NCBI GenBank assembly: GCA_032622095.1
Contig: CP136064.1
Location: 46,267,573 to 46,331,572, forward strand
DNA from: Siphonodentalium dalli
Taxonomy: Eukaryota; Mollusca; Scaphopoda; Gadilida; Siphonodentaliidae
Direction: 5' to 3'
Length of the DNA: 64,000 nucleotides
In this document: positions 11,510 to 22,777 of the stretch, piece after piece
Position numbering within the stretch: position 1 is the stretch's first letter
Layout: every line of letters begins with the position of its first letter
Program-made: the position numbers and the translations under genes
Notes under the pieces: model-generated
Database searches by the model: none
The model's input: the letters and a program-made list of their open reading frames with translations, nothing else
Told to the model about the DNA's origin: nothing

Positions 11510-11945
11510 ATTATACCCCCGATATTAGTCGGCGGGTATAAGTTGACGTCTCGAGTCGTCCGTGCGTCCGTCCGTACAAACATTTTGCATCATAACCCAA
11601 GAGTCGGTTGTCATATTTTGATGCTCTATGACATGTGATGGACCAGAAATTGGGAACGAATATGCATAATATCACGGATTGTGAGTACCAATGCCTTCCA
11701 GAGTTATCCATGGGCCCTGTTTATGAAATTCAATCCGTACAAAGTTTTTGCCATATAAGAGTTGTCGAATTTTGAAGTGGTTTGGTATGGTGATAGACCT
11801 GGATGATACGGGAAGGATGTATGCAGATATTACTGTATATCACAGGTTTTGCCTGTCGATGCATACCAGAGCTACCAACTTGGTTCCACCCATAAACACA
11901 TTTTGCATTATTATAACTCAACCATTTGTATGTATATTTGTGCAC
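11510..11945. repeat. Probable dispersed repeat with an edge hairpin
   Basis: Begins with the inverted repeat TTATACCCCCGA / TCGGCGGGTATAA (about 11513-11541), followed by CGTCCGTGCGTCCGTCCG and phrases such as ACATTTTGCATCATAACCC, which partly recur near 11896. This style (edge hairpin, CCGTCCGT-type tract, AT-rich body) suggests an interspersed element, but I found no second full copy in the window. The flanks 11060-11500 and 11950-12640 hold only a 12-bp A run at 12496-12508 and no gene. Confidence 0.35.
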
Positions 11946-12789
11946 TAGAGTCTGCAGTATAGTCTCAGTCAGATTTTATTCTTGATTTTAGTTTGAACTT
12001 TGAAGACATTGAAGAATGTCATTTCTCAAAGCATCTGAACGCATCACATTATTTCATTTCATCTATTTGTAAGCGATAACAGTATACAATTAGTATTGTA
12101 GTTTAGTCTTGTTGAGCAGTATTTAAGCTTCAAGACAAAGTTCGTAAATTCAAGGAGAATAGCGTCACCTTCAGTTGGGATTGTCTGAACAATAAACAGT
12201 AACGGTCATTCATCATAACCAATTCAGTTTTATTTGGATAAGTGCTGCAAATTAACATTACTTGCAATCATTCAAGATGAGTAATAACCAGAAGGAATGA
12301 ATTTGATTGCATGCCAGAACAAGACACCGTGAGTATTTCAGACATTAGAAATTTATGAGATACTCTTTTCAATTTCATGTTATGCAACAATCGGGTCAAT
12401 GATATCTAGTCATCATTGAGTATTCACCATGTAGTATTTGTGATACATTTTTTTGTATTACTTTTATTCGGGTAATACAACTGGGTAATACATTTAAAAA
12501 AAAAAAATTACGGTTTTCCACTGAGAAGTGGGACGGGATCCTGTGAAATCCAGAATGTTGCTAAATCTGAGGCTAAGTAGTCACTATTGCTGTCTATATA
12601 GCCATATGCCAACAAACATCATACTAACATGCTTACAAACAACATTACATGGTCAGTACTTGTAAATTGTTTGAAAAAAACCCATTTTGGAAAAACAAAT
12701 TACAAGCACGATTGTTTCGGCCTCGGATTTTATTTGTAGACCCCCACCCTTGTCCTTTTCCTCGGTTGCTCATTGTTGAAATGTGTATA

Positions 12790-13000
12790 AACGTGTACTG
12801 TTACACGCGGCATGTTTATGTGACCGGTGGTCAATCTATGATTGACGCCAATCACCTTGATTGGATAATCCTATATGGCGCGGCGATGTCTTCCCATCGA
12901 TATGTCCACCGATAGCTTCGCATTGAGCGTCGCCTCGTAAAACTACCTGGACTATATTATAAACCCAGCCGGTGAATAGCACCCCAGCAGTCTAGTGTAT
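12790..13000 (-). repeat. Inverted repeat partner of 10420-10650
   Basis: Shares AAACTACCTGG and GGTGAATAGCACCCC with the reverse complement of 10420-10650. Both copies lie in intron 2 of the lectin gene, separated by about 2.1 kb in inverted orientation, and could pair in the transcript. Confidence 0.5.
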
Positions 13001-13194
13001 AACACACCTTATTATCGCCTTTAAATATAAAAAAATATAATGCTTGTCAAAATTATGTCATTCAACATTAAACGCTAAGACCATAGTGTCTTCAAAATTC
13101 TCAATGCAATAAACGGCGAACTCGTCGCTGATTGGTAGAATATAATTATCTGCTGATCATTATTTGAACGATGGATTAATTCAGTCCTACTTAC

Positions 13195-13398
13195 TGGGGT
13201 TGGTCCTGATTTCTCCAAGAATTACCACAACAAACGCATGCATTGCGCCGCTCAGAAACGTCATGAGGTGACCGTTATCCTGCTGACATATAGCGATTGC
13301 GGGATCTCTCTGCAGCTTATCTTCATTCATCATAAGGCACAATTCAAATCCTTGTGTGACGTCATGGTAGATTGTATAGCCGGAACTCTGAGGGCACA
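13195..13398 (-). CDS. PAN-C-type lectin protein, exon 2 (N-terminal half of lectin domain)
   Basis: A 204-bp exon between the acceptor GAATTTTAG and the donor CCCCA|GTAAGTAGG. It is phase 1 on both sides: TG completes a valine codon with the G of exon 1, and the final A begins the serine completed by exon 3. It encodes CPQSSGYTIYHDVTQGFELC, then AIAICQQDNGHLMTF. The latter is the classic first-cysteine motif of C-type lectin domains (A-x-x-x-C-x-x-x-x-G-x-L). A long-form N-terminal Cys pair (CPQ...ELC) is also seen. Exact phase agreement with both neighbours and an uninterrupted domain order support one three-exon gene. Confidence 0.85.
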
Positions 13399-13509
13399 CT
13401 AAAATTCAAACCGGTACACATGTATGTTAATTGTACCACCATACGATTTGGGCAACCAACAGGAAATAAATTTATTAGAGTCACCTTGGTAGTAATAATT
13501 TATCTTTAA

Positions 13510-14055
13510 AGGGGTGCTGTACGCCATTTTTTAATAAATTCCCGGTGATAACAACGATCTATTTAGATAATATATAGAAAACTAAGTAATTTGAGTCGAA
13601 GATGTATTCTGTAAACGTTCAGATTAATAGGTTATCTTAAAATCAAAGTTATTAATTTGATATAAATTACGAATTTCCGTGCACAAGACGTAATCAAAAT
13701 AATTCACGGATAGTGGATGGGACAACGCGTGGCACACAGGATCGTGTACAAAATTATGTCGATACGGGGCGTAAACTCAAGCCACACACTGACTATTGAA
13801 TATCCAATGACTTAAATTAGTATGTGGGGCTAGTGTGCATATATATAATATAACATTTATTTGATACATTTGCTTGAAAACTGTCCAAAAATTACCCGAC
13901 AACGGCAATTGGTATTTTCGCATTCCGGCTAATCTGCCATCCGTAACATTACTTCGTACTCAACAGACTTTCAAATAATGGAAATCTGGTTACTTTATTC
14001 TACGACTCAGAGACTATAGAAACAAGCAACAACAACATTTGAGAACAGTATCCCT
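13510..14055. mobile_element. TTAA-type MITE, family 2, copy 2
   Basis: Left end AGGGGTGCTGTAC and right end GAACAGTATCCCT, flanked by TTAA (13506-13509 and 14056-14059). Interior shares AATTCCCGGTGA, GAGTCGAAGATGTA and ACTCAACAGACTTTCAAA with copies at 15199 and 59204. It lies in intron 1 of the lectin gene. Confidence 0.78.
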
Positions 14056-14317
14056 TTAAACATGGATTAGGAAAAAAATCTTTACATGGCACTGGACAAA
14101 TCTGCGTTCGGCGCTCAGATCCACCACCCACATCCGAACCTTTTAGCCTGGTTTTTTTTTACCATAGGGGGTGTTACGTTATAAATATTGAAGTACCAGT
14201 TGGAAAAAAATGTCAAGGATGACATGCAAATGAGATTTCCCAAAGTTGAGACTTTTGATCTGGTTCAAGGGTGTGTAGCTCGAATTTCCAAGACGGAGAA
14301 CCCACAATGAAGACACT

Positions 14318-14335
14318 CTAGCCACGTCCCTGACT
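14318..14335. mobile_element. Right-end fragment of the hAT-type family
   Basis: ACTCTAGCCACGTCCCTG matches the right terminus of 5050-6232. Upstream words (GTTGGAAAAA, AATTTCCAAG) recall the interior, but the left terminus is not clear. Confidence 0.45.
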
Positions 14336-14534
14336 TTAACCGATAGAAAACCATATCAACGATTGCAAAGGTTTGAATTCTTCTCAACCTGGGCAAGAAC
14401 TGGTAACGTAACTATAATATTATTTCAACCAACTTTCAAATAGAGTATTTTAATGTGATAATACAAACACGTTTGTATCTTCGAGTAACAGTAGACTTCT
14501 ATTAGTAGTGATATTATATGAGCGGCCATTTGGT

Positions 14535-14895
14535 AAAAACGATACGTCAAATAAAAATAAATAGGTGCTAACTAATAATCAGTAAGTCAATACCAACTAA
14601 ATGAAAGTCAAAATTAAATGCAAATTAAAATATGTCGAATAACAGTCAATGAGTCAATTCCAACTTAACAAACGTAATTTTAAAATTAATATACGTCAAA
14701 TGAAAATTAATAAAACCCGAATTACTGCCAATAAGTCAATTCTATCTTAACAGAATTCCTTGAAAATGAATATACGTGAAATATAAATTTATAAATGCTT
14801 CTGTTATTCTTCTGTTACGTTGGCATTGACTTATTGGCTTTAATGCAACCTTTAATAATTTACATTTGACGTATATTAATTTTTTAAACGACTTC
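14535..14895. repeat. Fold-back element with internal tandem units
   Basis: ACGTCAAATGAAAATTAAT-like and AATAAGTCAATTCCAAC-like phrases alternate about four times. At the right end the same words appear inverted (TTGGCATTGACTTATTGGC, then ATTTGACGTATATTAAT), so the segment can fold on itself. It is non-coding and lies in the lectin gene intron. Confidence 0.55.
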
Positions 14896-14943
14896 TACAC
14901 TACACAATTCTCATCCTGTGATTAATGTAATATTGAATCACAG

Positions 14944-15122
14944 CGTGTTTGGTTGCTTCACGTACGAAACATATTGTGGAATACCACAAGTGGAATGCAA
15001 AACGCATCCACTTCTTGTTGACGCTGTCGCCAAGAAAGCTGGCGTACATAAGTCGTTCCGACCATTTACTGGTTATTCATCAGACTTAAGTCACAATAAA
15101 GATAGCTATAATATCATGCGAG
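14944..15122 (+). CDS. Candidate exon of unknown family
   Basis: An open segment of 179 bp lies between an acceptor-like ATTGAATCACAG and a donor-like GCGAG|GTCAGT. Read in phase 2 in and phase 1 out, it encodes VFGCFTYETYCGIPQVECK followed by a lysine- and serine-rich part ending NKDSYNIMR. Residue use looks coding-like, and the segment sits between two MITE copies on the strand opposite the lectin gene. I do not recognise a domain and found no partner exon, so it could be an exon of another gene, a captured fragment or chance. Confidence 0.28.
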
Positions 15123-15198
15123 GTCAGTTATAATCGAACTTATCCGACACAGTGGTGTCGAATAAATATAGAACACAGCTTGCATAATAATATCTTAA

Positions 15199-15736
15199 AG
15201 GGGTACTGTACGTCATTTTCAATAGATTCCCAATAATAACAACGAGCTAATATCGATAATATATAGAAAAATAAGTCATTTGAGTCGAAGATGTATACTG
15301 TAAACGCTAGGGTTAATATATTATCTTAAAAACAAAGTTAATAAATTAAATTACGAATTTTCGTGTACAAGACGTAATCAAATTAATTGACGGAAAGTGG
15401 ATCGGGCAACTCGTGGAACACATGATCGTGTAGAAAATATGTTGACACGGAGCGTAAACTCAAGCCACTCACTGACTAGACTAAGTCTCGATACAATAAA
15501 TGCATTGAGTATCTGGGACTAGTATGTATATAATATAACATTTATTTGATATATTTGCTTGAAAACTGTACAAAAATTACTCGACAATGACAAATTGTAT
15601 TTTCGCATCCCGGCTAATCTGCCATCCGTAACATACTTCGTACTCAACAGACTTTCAAATGATGGAAATCTGGTTACCTTATTTTACGACTCAAAGACTG
15701 TAGAAACCAACAACAACCGTTGAGTACAGTATACCT
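15199..15736. mobile_element. TTAA-type MITE, family 2, copy 3
   Basis: Ends AGGGGTACTGTAC and GTACAGTATACCT, with TTAA on both sides (15195-15198 and 15737-15740). Interior is closest to copy 2 (13510-14055), with shared phrases such as GAGTCGAAGATGTA and AAAATTACTCGACAA. Confidence 0.78.
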
Positions 15737-16021
15737 TTAATATGTTTATTATTTTATCGAACTGGTGGCGGACGGCGCGAAATATTTCCATAAAATATTC
15801 TAGATTATAATATGCGCGTTGTGTTGTCTATTTATAAGGACATTATAAGCCACAGCAAGACTTATTCAAGTCAAGAATTTAGAAAACTCGGGACCCGCGT
15901 GAATTCAGCGTGAAAGGAACAACAAAGAACTAAATTCCTTGTTAGTCTATTCCTGATCATGTATGAACAATTAAAACAGTTGGACTATTTCGAGGCCTTT
16001 GACAATATTTTTGGTAGATTA

Positions 16022-16090
16022 TGTAAAGCATGAATATCGTGTATGTATGTATTGATGTAAAGCTTATACAATGCATGTATATACCTGGAA
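16022..16090. repeat. 69-bp duplication, distal copy (with decoy splice donor)
   Basis: Nearly identical to 16412-16480, with about two differences. The proximal copy includes the last bases of lectin exon 1 and its donor; this copy repeats the donor context (minus strand TTCCAG|GTATAT, boundary 16085/16084). The two copies flank the truncated TGTGACCC-family segment. Confidence 0.85.
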
Positions 16091-16411
16091 TATCAAATCC
16101 AGTCGTAAGCCGGGATTTTTTTTACCCTGTGCCAATGCATTCTCTTATATATGCGAGTCGACCATAGGTCACGCATATACAAGAGAATGCATTGGCCTAA
16201 CATTTTTTTTACAATTTTAATAATTTTTCTTGTATTCTTTAACAATTTTATAATTTTACCCATACAGAGCCCCAGACAAACGTGAGCAGACGACACTCTT
16301 TCTATATGCTTCTATATATGTGTGGGGCTCCCTGCAGGGTAATGGATGTTTTTTATTTTATGTCCTAAAAATTGTAAGAAACATTTATTTAAAAAAAATG
16401 ATAAAAAATTC
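16091..16411 (+). mobile_element. Truncated copy (A) of the TGTGACCC hairpin-ended element
   Basis: Carries TATCAAATCCAGTCGTAAGC, the left hairpin (CAATGCATTCTCTTATATAT opposite ATACAAGAGAATGCATTG), and the shared interior (CCCATACAGAGCCCCAGAC, GGGCTCCCTGCAGGG). It lacks the outer left TGTGACCCGCC and the entire right hairpin and right end, stopping in the A-rich GATAAAAAATT. Complete relatives are at 44728-45661 and 48981-49438. Confidence 0.8.
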
Positions 16412-16480
16412 TGTAAAGCCTGTATATCGTGTATGTATGTATTGATGTAAAGCTTATACAATGCATGTATATACCTGGAA
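16412..16480. repeat. 69-bp duplication, proximal copy at exon 1 donor
   Basis: Overlaps the final six bases of lectin exon 1 and the first 63 bases of intron 1; see 16022-16090 for its duplicate 390 bp away. Confidence 0.85.
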
Positions 16481-16751
16481 ATCTTCCAAAAGCGCCCGAT
16501 CTGTCGCTGTTCAGGGTACACTCGTTAGTGTCCTCATCAAATTTGAACGACCAGCAGCCAATAATCGAATCACAATGGGCGGCACACTCTGTATCTGAGT
16601 TGGCATGCGCCTCGACCAGAGAGGGTCTACCGTAGTACCACGTCTCCAAACTGGCAGGCCGGGTGGACATACTCTCATAGAGACGACCATAAACACCGAA
16701 ACCGGTATTCAACCAGAGCAGGCGAACCACTGAAAGGTACACGTAATCCAT
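16475..16751 (-). CDS. PAN-C-type lectin protein, exon 1 (start and PAN/apple domain)
   Basis: The exon ends at the donor ATTTCCAG|GTATAT in phase 1, so its final G joins TG of exon 2 to give FPVCPQ. It encodes a PAN/apple-type cysteine pattern, ECAAHCDSIIGCWSFKF followed by NECTLN, typical of extracellular adhesion modules. I chose the ATG at 16751, which gives a weak hydrophobic leader (MDYVYLSVVRLLWLNTGFG) and a 229-residue product over three exons. An alternative is that the exon begins after the acceptor TACCTTTCAG at 16729. That would make a 255-bp exon with phase 1 at both ends, the usual form of a shuffled extracellular module, and would need an upstream signal-peptide exon that I did not find. 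Secretion is inferred. Confidence 0.75.
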
Positions 16752-17350
16752 GACACACACTATCGAAGTGCGGAAATTCGGAGTCTGCTTATGCAAACAT
16801 TGTCGAGCGATATGAAAAAAACAGCAAAAGAACTTTCAAACAGATCCTGAGAGTATCAGAGCAGTTCAAATATTCTGTCCGTGTCTCGTTCTGGACTGGA
16901 ATCACCTCGTTCTGGGCTGGAATCACCCGGACTTTACTTGTCGATACTCGAGAGACGTCAACGGCCGAGTTGTTATCGGTCTCCGTGGGGAATTTATTGA
17001 TAGCATGCATATTTCATGCATAATTTATGTGAATGCTTTCAGTTTTGAATCGAACATTTATTGTCTGACACAGCTTTGTTACAGTCAACGACGCATCCAT
17101 TTGTGCTCACTTGATATTAGTTTGTATTCGCATATTTTGGTGCAGTGCAATTAATTTAATCGATATGGGTCCGAGTGAGTTTATATACTGAAAACAATAG
17201 TGTATAGAAAACGTCGAAGTGAACCCAACTATGGAGTAGCTAGATACATGTTCGATAGTCTGAACAATTCCGACATCCTTTGTGTTACCACCACTACCAT
17301 ACACATGTACATTATTTTGTTCTATCTTTTATATATAGGACAATGAGTGA

Positions 17351-17431
17351 AAACTGTACATTATTTCAGGGAATGGAATGATCGAGGCCGTAGGCCGAGA
17401 TCGTTCCATTCGCTGAAATAATGTACAGTTT
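17351..17431. repeat. Near-perfect palindrome
   Basis: Left arm AAACTGTACATTATTTCAGG and right arm CTGAAATAATGTACAGTTT pair over about 38 bp, meeting at GGCCGTAGGCC. It may be a small fold-back element. The flanks 17435-17800 show nothing else. Confidence 0.75.
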
Positions 17432-17799
17432 GAAGCTATTATCTGACTTAAAACATGACCGAGTCCATTTGTTTGATGCGTCACCTCTTATCAGAATGAA
17501 TTAACCTGAAATTGGGTCAAGACACCTGAGTTGTACCATGATTGTACCAATCGCACGGATGGCGTGATATCTTAACCCATTGTCAACTTAATGAACAGGC
17601 AGTATCCCATTGCGTTTCCGACCGTTGAATGAACACGACGTACCGACAATGAGCTCCTTCTGCGATATATTTACGAATATCATCGGGAGTTTTGCCCTAA
17701 CATTTCGGCATTTGTATTAAATTATTTATGCGGCATATTTCGGATTTTGCGGAGAATTATACATGGAATGGCAAATTGGTGCGAGCGGTATGCATAATC

Positions 17800-18348
17800 T
17801 GAGATGTGGCGATCTTGCAGTTTGTCTGTCTGTTTGTCTGTCATTTATACAAATCTACGATTCTCGACCGATCGGGACGAAACTTGGTACGTGTGTGTAG
17901 TTTGACCAGGCGGTGGACGTTGTCGTATTGGCGAGCCCGTGCGGCGCCCCCTTCGCGCATGCGCAGACGAGATCTCCAAAACGGGTGGGGCTATCGACTT
18001 GAAATTTGCTATGTGAATGTATCTTGCCCCGGATACGAATTTTATTGGGTCGCCGAGCCCGTGCGACGTCAGCTTCGCGCATGCGCAGACGAGATCTCGG
18101 AAACGGGTGGAGCTATCGACTTGAAATTTGGTATGTGAATGTATCTTGCTCCGGATACGAATTTTATCGGGTCGCCGAGCCCGTGCGACGCCAGCTTCGC
18201 GCATGCGCAGACCAGATCTCGGAAACGGGTAGAGCTATCGACTTGAAAGTTGGTTTTTGAATAGCCCGGACAACGTCGGGCTGGGTAGATCTATCGACTT
18301 GAAATTTGGTTTTTGAATAGCCCGGACAACGTCGGGCTCATTGGCTAG
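17800..18348 (+). mobile_element. Helitron-like non-autonomous element with 122-bp tandem units
   Basis: The 3' edge has the hairpin GCCCGG-ACAACG-TCGGGC (18320-18337), followed after seven bases by CTAG and then T. Hairpin plus CTRR inserted before T is the Helitron 3' terminus. The 5' edge is not fixed; a GTCTGTCTGTTTGTCTGTC tract lies near 17822. The body has three tandem units of 122 bp (from about 17923, 18045 and 18167), each with TCGCGCATGCGCAGA. The terminal hairpin is itself duplicated at 18259-18276. No Rep/helicase gene is present. Confidence 0.6.
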
Positions 18349-18796
18349 TATTATATATACAGGTCTATCCATAATTATGTCATATTCTAGCAATCAATGA
18401 GCCATATTATACTTGAAAACCATTATCCATAGATAGCCACGTGCATACATTATGGTATCATACATGCAAGTCATATAAAATGAAATCGTCCACAGTAAAA
18501 TAAAGTTCATTAATTTGGATATTAAGCGTCCGTTATTAAAATAATGGATCGTTGTTTGTAAAATAATGTACGATCTCGACAATATCCATAGATTATCCTA
18601 TAAACTGGACTCGATGAACAAAGGAGTGACGTCATAGCCATGTTTTAGCTATCTTTATTTATTAAGGAACGAGTCCAATATATGACTCTCATGTCCCAAT
18701 TATTTAATAATAAGTTCACATACAAAAATGTAGGGTCCGTGAAGCTAGCACAACATTCAACATTCGTTCAACATTCGTGTGAAGTTGGCACATTGA

Positions 18797-18948
18797 AAAA
18801 TGGCGGCCATCTTGAATCCGGTGGCCATTTTGATTGGTTTGTCGGGCAATTTGTTTTAGTAATATGTATACATCATGCATACCAAGTTTCATGCTTGTAT
18901 CACCAACTGAACGATTTGACCATAATTTTACACTTAGCCGCCCTACTA
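18797..18948 (+). repeat. Left flanking repeat of the nuclease-type transposon remnant
   Basis: Contains AAATGGCGGCCATCTTGAA, GGTTTGTCG, TTTCATGCTTGTATCACCAA and ACACTTAGCCGCCCTACTA in that order. The same words occur in the same order and orientation at 23082-23230, on the far side of the coding remnant. It is also related to the 186-bp array units at 805-2700. Confidence 0.75.
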
Positions 18949-19589
18949 TTGGTATTGTGTGAGTTAAAATGTTTAAGCTATGCTTGATGTTGATATTATT
19001 GACAACACAATTGCTAATATTAATAGTGTAATCAATTGTATGCATTTCATATTTGAAGTCATTAAATACTGTTGACATGTCATTCCATATTTTGTACAAA
19101 TCGGTCTTCCATAATGTGTTGATTATTTTCTTGAGCAGATGACAAATGTTTCTGAAGGAGGAGCACAAACATGGTCCCGATGTGCTTATGACTTTCTCGG
19201 ACACAGTTAGTTCTGTACAATACCTCAAGCTTGTAAATATAATGAAGCGCTACAAATTGCTGGATCAGCAGAAATCATTCGTAAACATTCTTGAACATCG
19301 TACCAAATTTGAAACAAGTTTGAACAAGGATGCATACAAAGTTCTGTACCACAAAGCCTTCTGAAATTTGTATGTATGATCGAGCATGGTGCTGACATCA
19401 AGTCACTGCTTACAAATGGTGCAACAAAGTCTGATTTAGCAATCGCGCAGTTATGACAATTCAACTGTTTCTGCTCTAGATATAAGGACAAAGCCTTTTA
19501 TCATCGCCACTGTCAAGACCTTTTATCATCGCCACTGTGAAACACCATTCCATATATACACTGGCATCACTCGGTACGCACAAAACAAG

Positions 19590-22500
19590 GAAACGAAACC
19601 TGATTTTACATTTTCTATGAAAACTGACTGAGTATATCTTATGATCGTGTCATGGACATCTCAAACCAGCTTGGAGCGGTTGTTGTTGTTAAACAGTATC
19701 AAACAGATGGAGTTGTGTGTCCACCTATATTGAGAAAAGGCTTGTTCACCACATCTGCTTTGGACAATATTGACCATAACCCATCAACTACCAGCACATC
19801 ATCTTTCCACGGGAAAATATTTCCATGTTTTAGCATCCGCATCCAGATAATCAATGCGAGCAGCGACCAATTGACTTCAGTTCTGGAAAAACTGGAAAAA
19901 CAAAACAAATCCAACATCTTCCGGACTCGTATACAAATGTTCCACCTGTATATTTTAAAGATGTAAAGCCAAACCCACCAACCAATACCAGCTTTGATCT
20001 ACCTGGTTCAACTCTTTTTCAAAAACATCTTTTTCTGGATCGTGAGTGGTTGCAAAAGGTCTCGTTAACAGAAGTCATTGGTGGTAATACATCAATAATG
20101 TGGTCAGCTCATCATGCGACCCAAAAGAGAGGTCAGCAGTTTGATGTAGCAATAACGTCATTGTTATCTATGTTGCGTGATCAGGCTCACTCATTAGCCG
20201 CAATAAAACATTGCATGCGCAAAATTAATGAATCGGTTCAACTTCTTAACTCAGAACGGACACCGGTCATTACTGCAGACCAGCCTCTGTGTGTATTGGC
20301 TAAGCAGATACAGTGGCATTGGCCAGACTTATATGGTGAGGACAAATATGTTATACTTGGAGGGTTACATCTGGAATTGGATGCTCTAAAAATGGTTGGT
20401 TCAGTGCTTCATGATAGCGACTGGACGAGTGCTCTCGTAGAAGCAGGTATAGCAAGGCCAGGCACAGCAGATTCATTCATCAAAGCTTCACGTGTTACAA
20501 ACACCCGACAGGCACATCAGATAACTGCGTGTAGTCTTTTCCAACTCATGAAATTTGCACACTCAGAATACTACAGTCTGGATTTATCCGATGTTGATAG
20601 TACGCACTCAAATATCAATGACTGGTGTAAAAGTAAATGTGCTGTTAGTCCACAGTTCCAATTCTGGAGTTTGGTGCTTGACATTTAATTGACAATTTTA
20701 CTGCTGGTTAGATCATATCCAGAAGCAAATGGTATCTGATCTAATTCCATATTTCTTTGCCAATGATAACACTCACTACGCACGTTGGCGACCTATTCTC
20801 CTCAGATACATGATGACAATGGAGGAGAAACATCCCAGCATAGCAAATGAATTTCACAGAGGGAACTTTGTTGTACACAAGACTGAAAGAAAATTCTCAA
20901 GTATGGCAATAGACCAGGCCCATGAACAGCACAGTGCAGTCGTGGAAGGGGATGGGGGAGCAATTGGGATAACTGAGGATGAAGCACACTCAATAGATGG
21001 ATGGTCGCTAATCCAGAATTATTTTGCCTTATTTCTGATTATGACAATATTGCTTGTACAAAGGATTTCACATAAGAAACCAAGCATCACGAGGAGACAA
21101 TTTCATATCAAAAAAACATTTTTCAATAATGTGAACAACATCACAGACGTGATACAAGAAATGGAAAATCCGCTTTCATATGACTCCACAGACCTCTTGG
21201 CGTTGGACACCAGAAACATTGTAAAGCTAGTTAATGCTGAACTGAACTGATTCATGTTGTCTATAAGAAAGGCAAGGCATAGTCTGCATCTTTCATAAAA
21301 GGAATGGGAACCAAAATAAATATACTCTCTATGATCTACTCAAAAGAAATTCTATTTCAATTTTTCTGTCTTCAAATCAAAGAAAACAAGTACGAAAGAT
21401 GATTGTCAACTCTTCTCTCGATTGTTCATTTCTTGTCAGACAAGAGAATGTGACCTTTATGACTTTTTTGCACATGGAAACCAGATTTCTCCAGCATCAA
21501 TCAGGAATGATGGAAAACTTCATATGTGCCAAAAATCTCAATTGATGGATATATTTGAAGCAGAGTTAAAACTGCCTGCGGAAGCACCTACCGCAGATGC
21601 TGTGGTAATAGATGGTTCTGCCATAATAAATGTTCTTAAACCTAATAGTGTGAAAACATTTAATGAATATGCACAAGACGATGTCATTCCTAAAATACAG
21701 ACATATTGTCATAAATATAAGAGAACTGACATCATGTTTGACGTGTACAAGACAAGTAGCCGCAAACAGGAAACTAGGTCAAAGCGCGGAAAAGGAATCA
21801 GGTGAAGGGTATCAGGATCTAACAAAACTCAAGCAGGCTGGTATAGTTTTCTTCGCGAGTACAACAACAAAACAGAGCTACTAGTATTTCACTTCCTTGC
21901 TGACAAGATCATAACTGTTAATACGGACAATGACATTGTTGTTACCAAATGTGAACATGTAGATAGTAACCATTGATATTCTTGCACCATGTACACATGA
22001 AGAGGCCGATACACGGATATTTGTGCATGCAAAACACGCAGCTATCAACTAACACAACAGCATCATTACCCAAGCCACCGATACGGATGTAGTGGTTATA
22101 GCTGTAAGCGTATACTCAAGTTTGAAAGAATTTGGTCATAGAAAGACATTCAGATGGAGTCCAATATACATGAGATCGTTTCATCAAAGGTACAACAAAA
22201 TGTTATGGAATTCTCATTTTCCATGCAATTAGTGGATGTAATGTGGTATCTGCATTTCGCAGGAAAGGGAACAAAGTCTGCATGACAGCCATGGAATGTA
22301 TTTCCAGAAGCTTTATCAATTTCCCCCAGACTCGGCAATTCTCGAGTGTCCATCACATAACATGACAATGCAGTAATCGAGAGATTCGTTACAATAAAGT
22401 ACGACCGTTCAAATACATACATTAATGAAGCCAGACTAGACTTTTTTTGCACGGAAACAGAGACAATACAATGCTATTCCACCTACAAGGTCTGCGCTGG

Positions 22501-22777
22501 TGCAGCATGTCAAGCAAGCCGCACACGAGGCAGGGCATATATGGGACAATCATTGGCACGTAAACCAGCTTACATGAGTCCTGCAGATTGGGGATGGGTA
22601 GAAAATGGCAGTCACTGTGAACCATTTTGGACGGAGCTTCCACGAATTGCCAAATGTTGCAGTCAGTTGACAAATTCGGCTGCAAGAAGGCGTATAATGG
22701 GCGATGCACATGCTGCCATATTGGGCGTCCATGCACCACTTTATGCAATTGTTGCTGCCAAGTTTAAAAGACTCTAA
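19590..22777 (+). pseudogene. Decayed transposon-associated gene with PIN/XPG-like nuclease region
   Basis: Successive frames read as one long protein broken by at least five stops or shifts. Landmarks in order are: SYDRVMDISNQLG and DGVVCPPILRKGLFTT (19634-19760); VDNIDHNPSTTS-like text; LPDSYTNVPPVYFKDV; ADQPLCVLAKQIQWHWPD and GTADSFIKASRVTNTRQAHQ (to 20688); NTHYARWRPILLRYMM and SSMAIDQAHEQHSAVV (to 21250); VVIDGSAIINVLKPNSVKTF and RSKRGKGIR (21422-21805); THEEADTRIFVH and ATDTDVVVIAV (about 21990-22110); SGCNVVSAF (about 22210); and SPADWGWVENG to the end at 22777. I recognise this as a protein family present in many copies in marine invertebrate genomes and usually left uncharacterised. 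The spaced acidic motifs (ID, EAD, DTD, GC-N) resemble the metal-binding core of PIN/FEN1/XPG nucleases; that assignment is inference. The last motif has N where such nucleases need D, another sign of decay. No named transposase motif was seen. Confidence 0.72.

Noticed and set aside
19652-19966. Separate 104-codon gene
   Set aside because: Its first half is part of the decayed nuclease-type gene and its second half is a shifted frame of the same gene.
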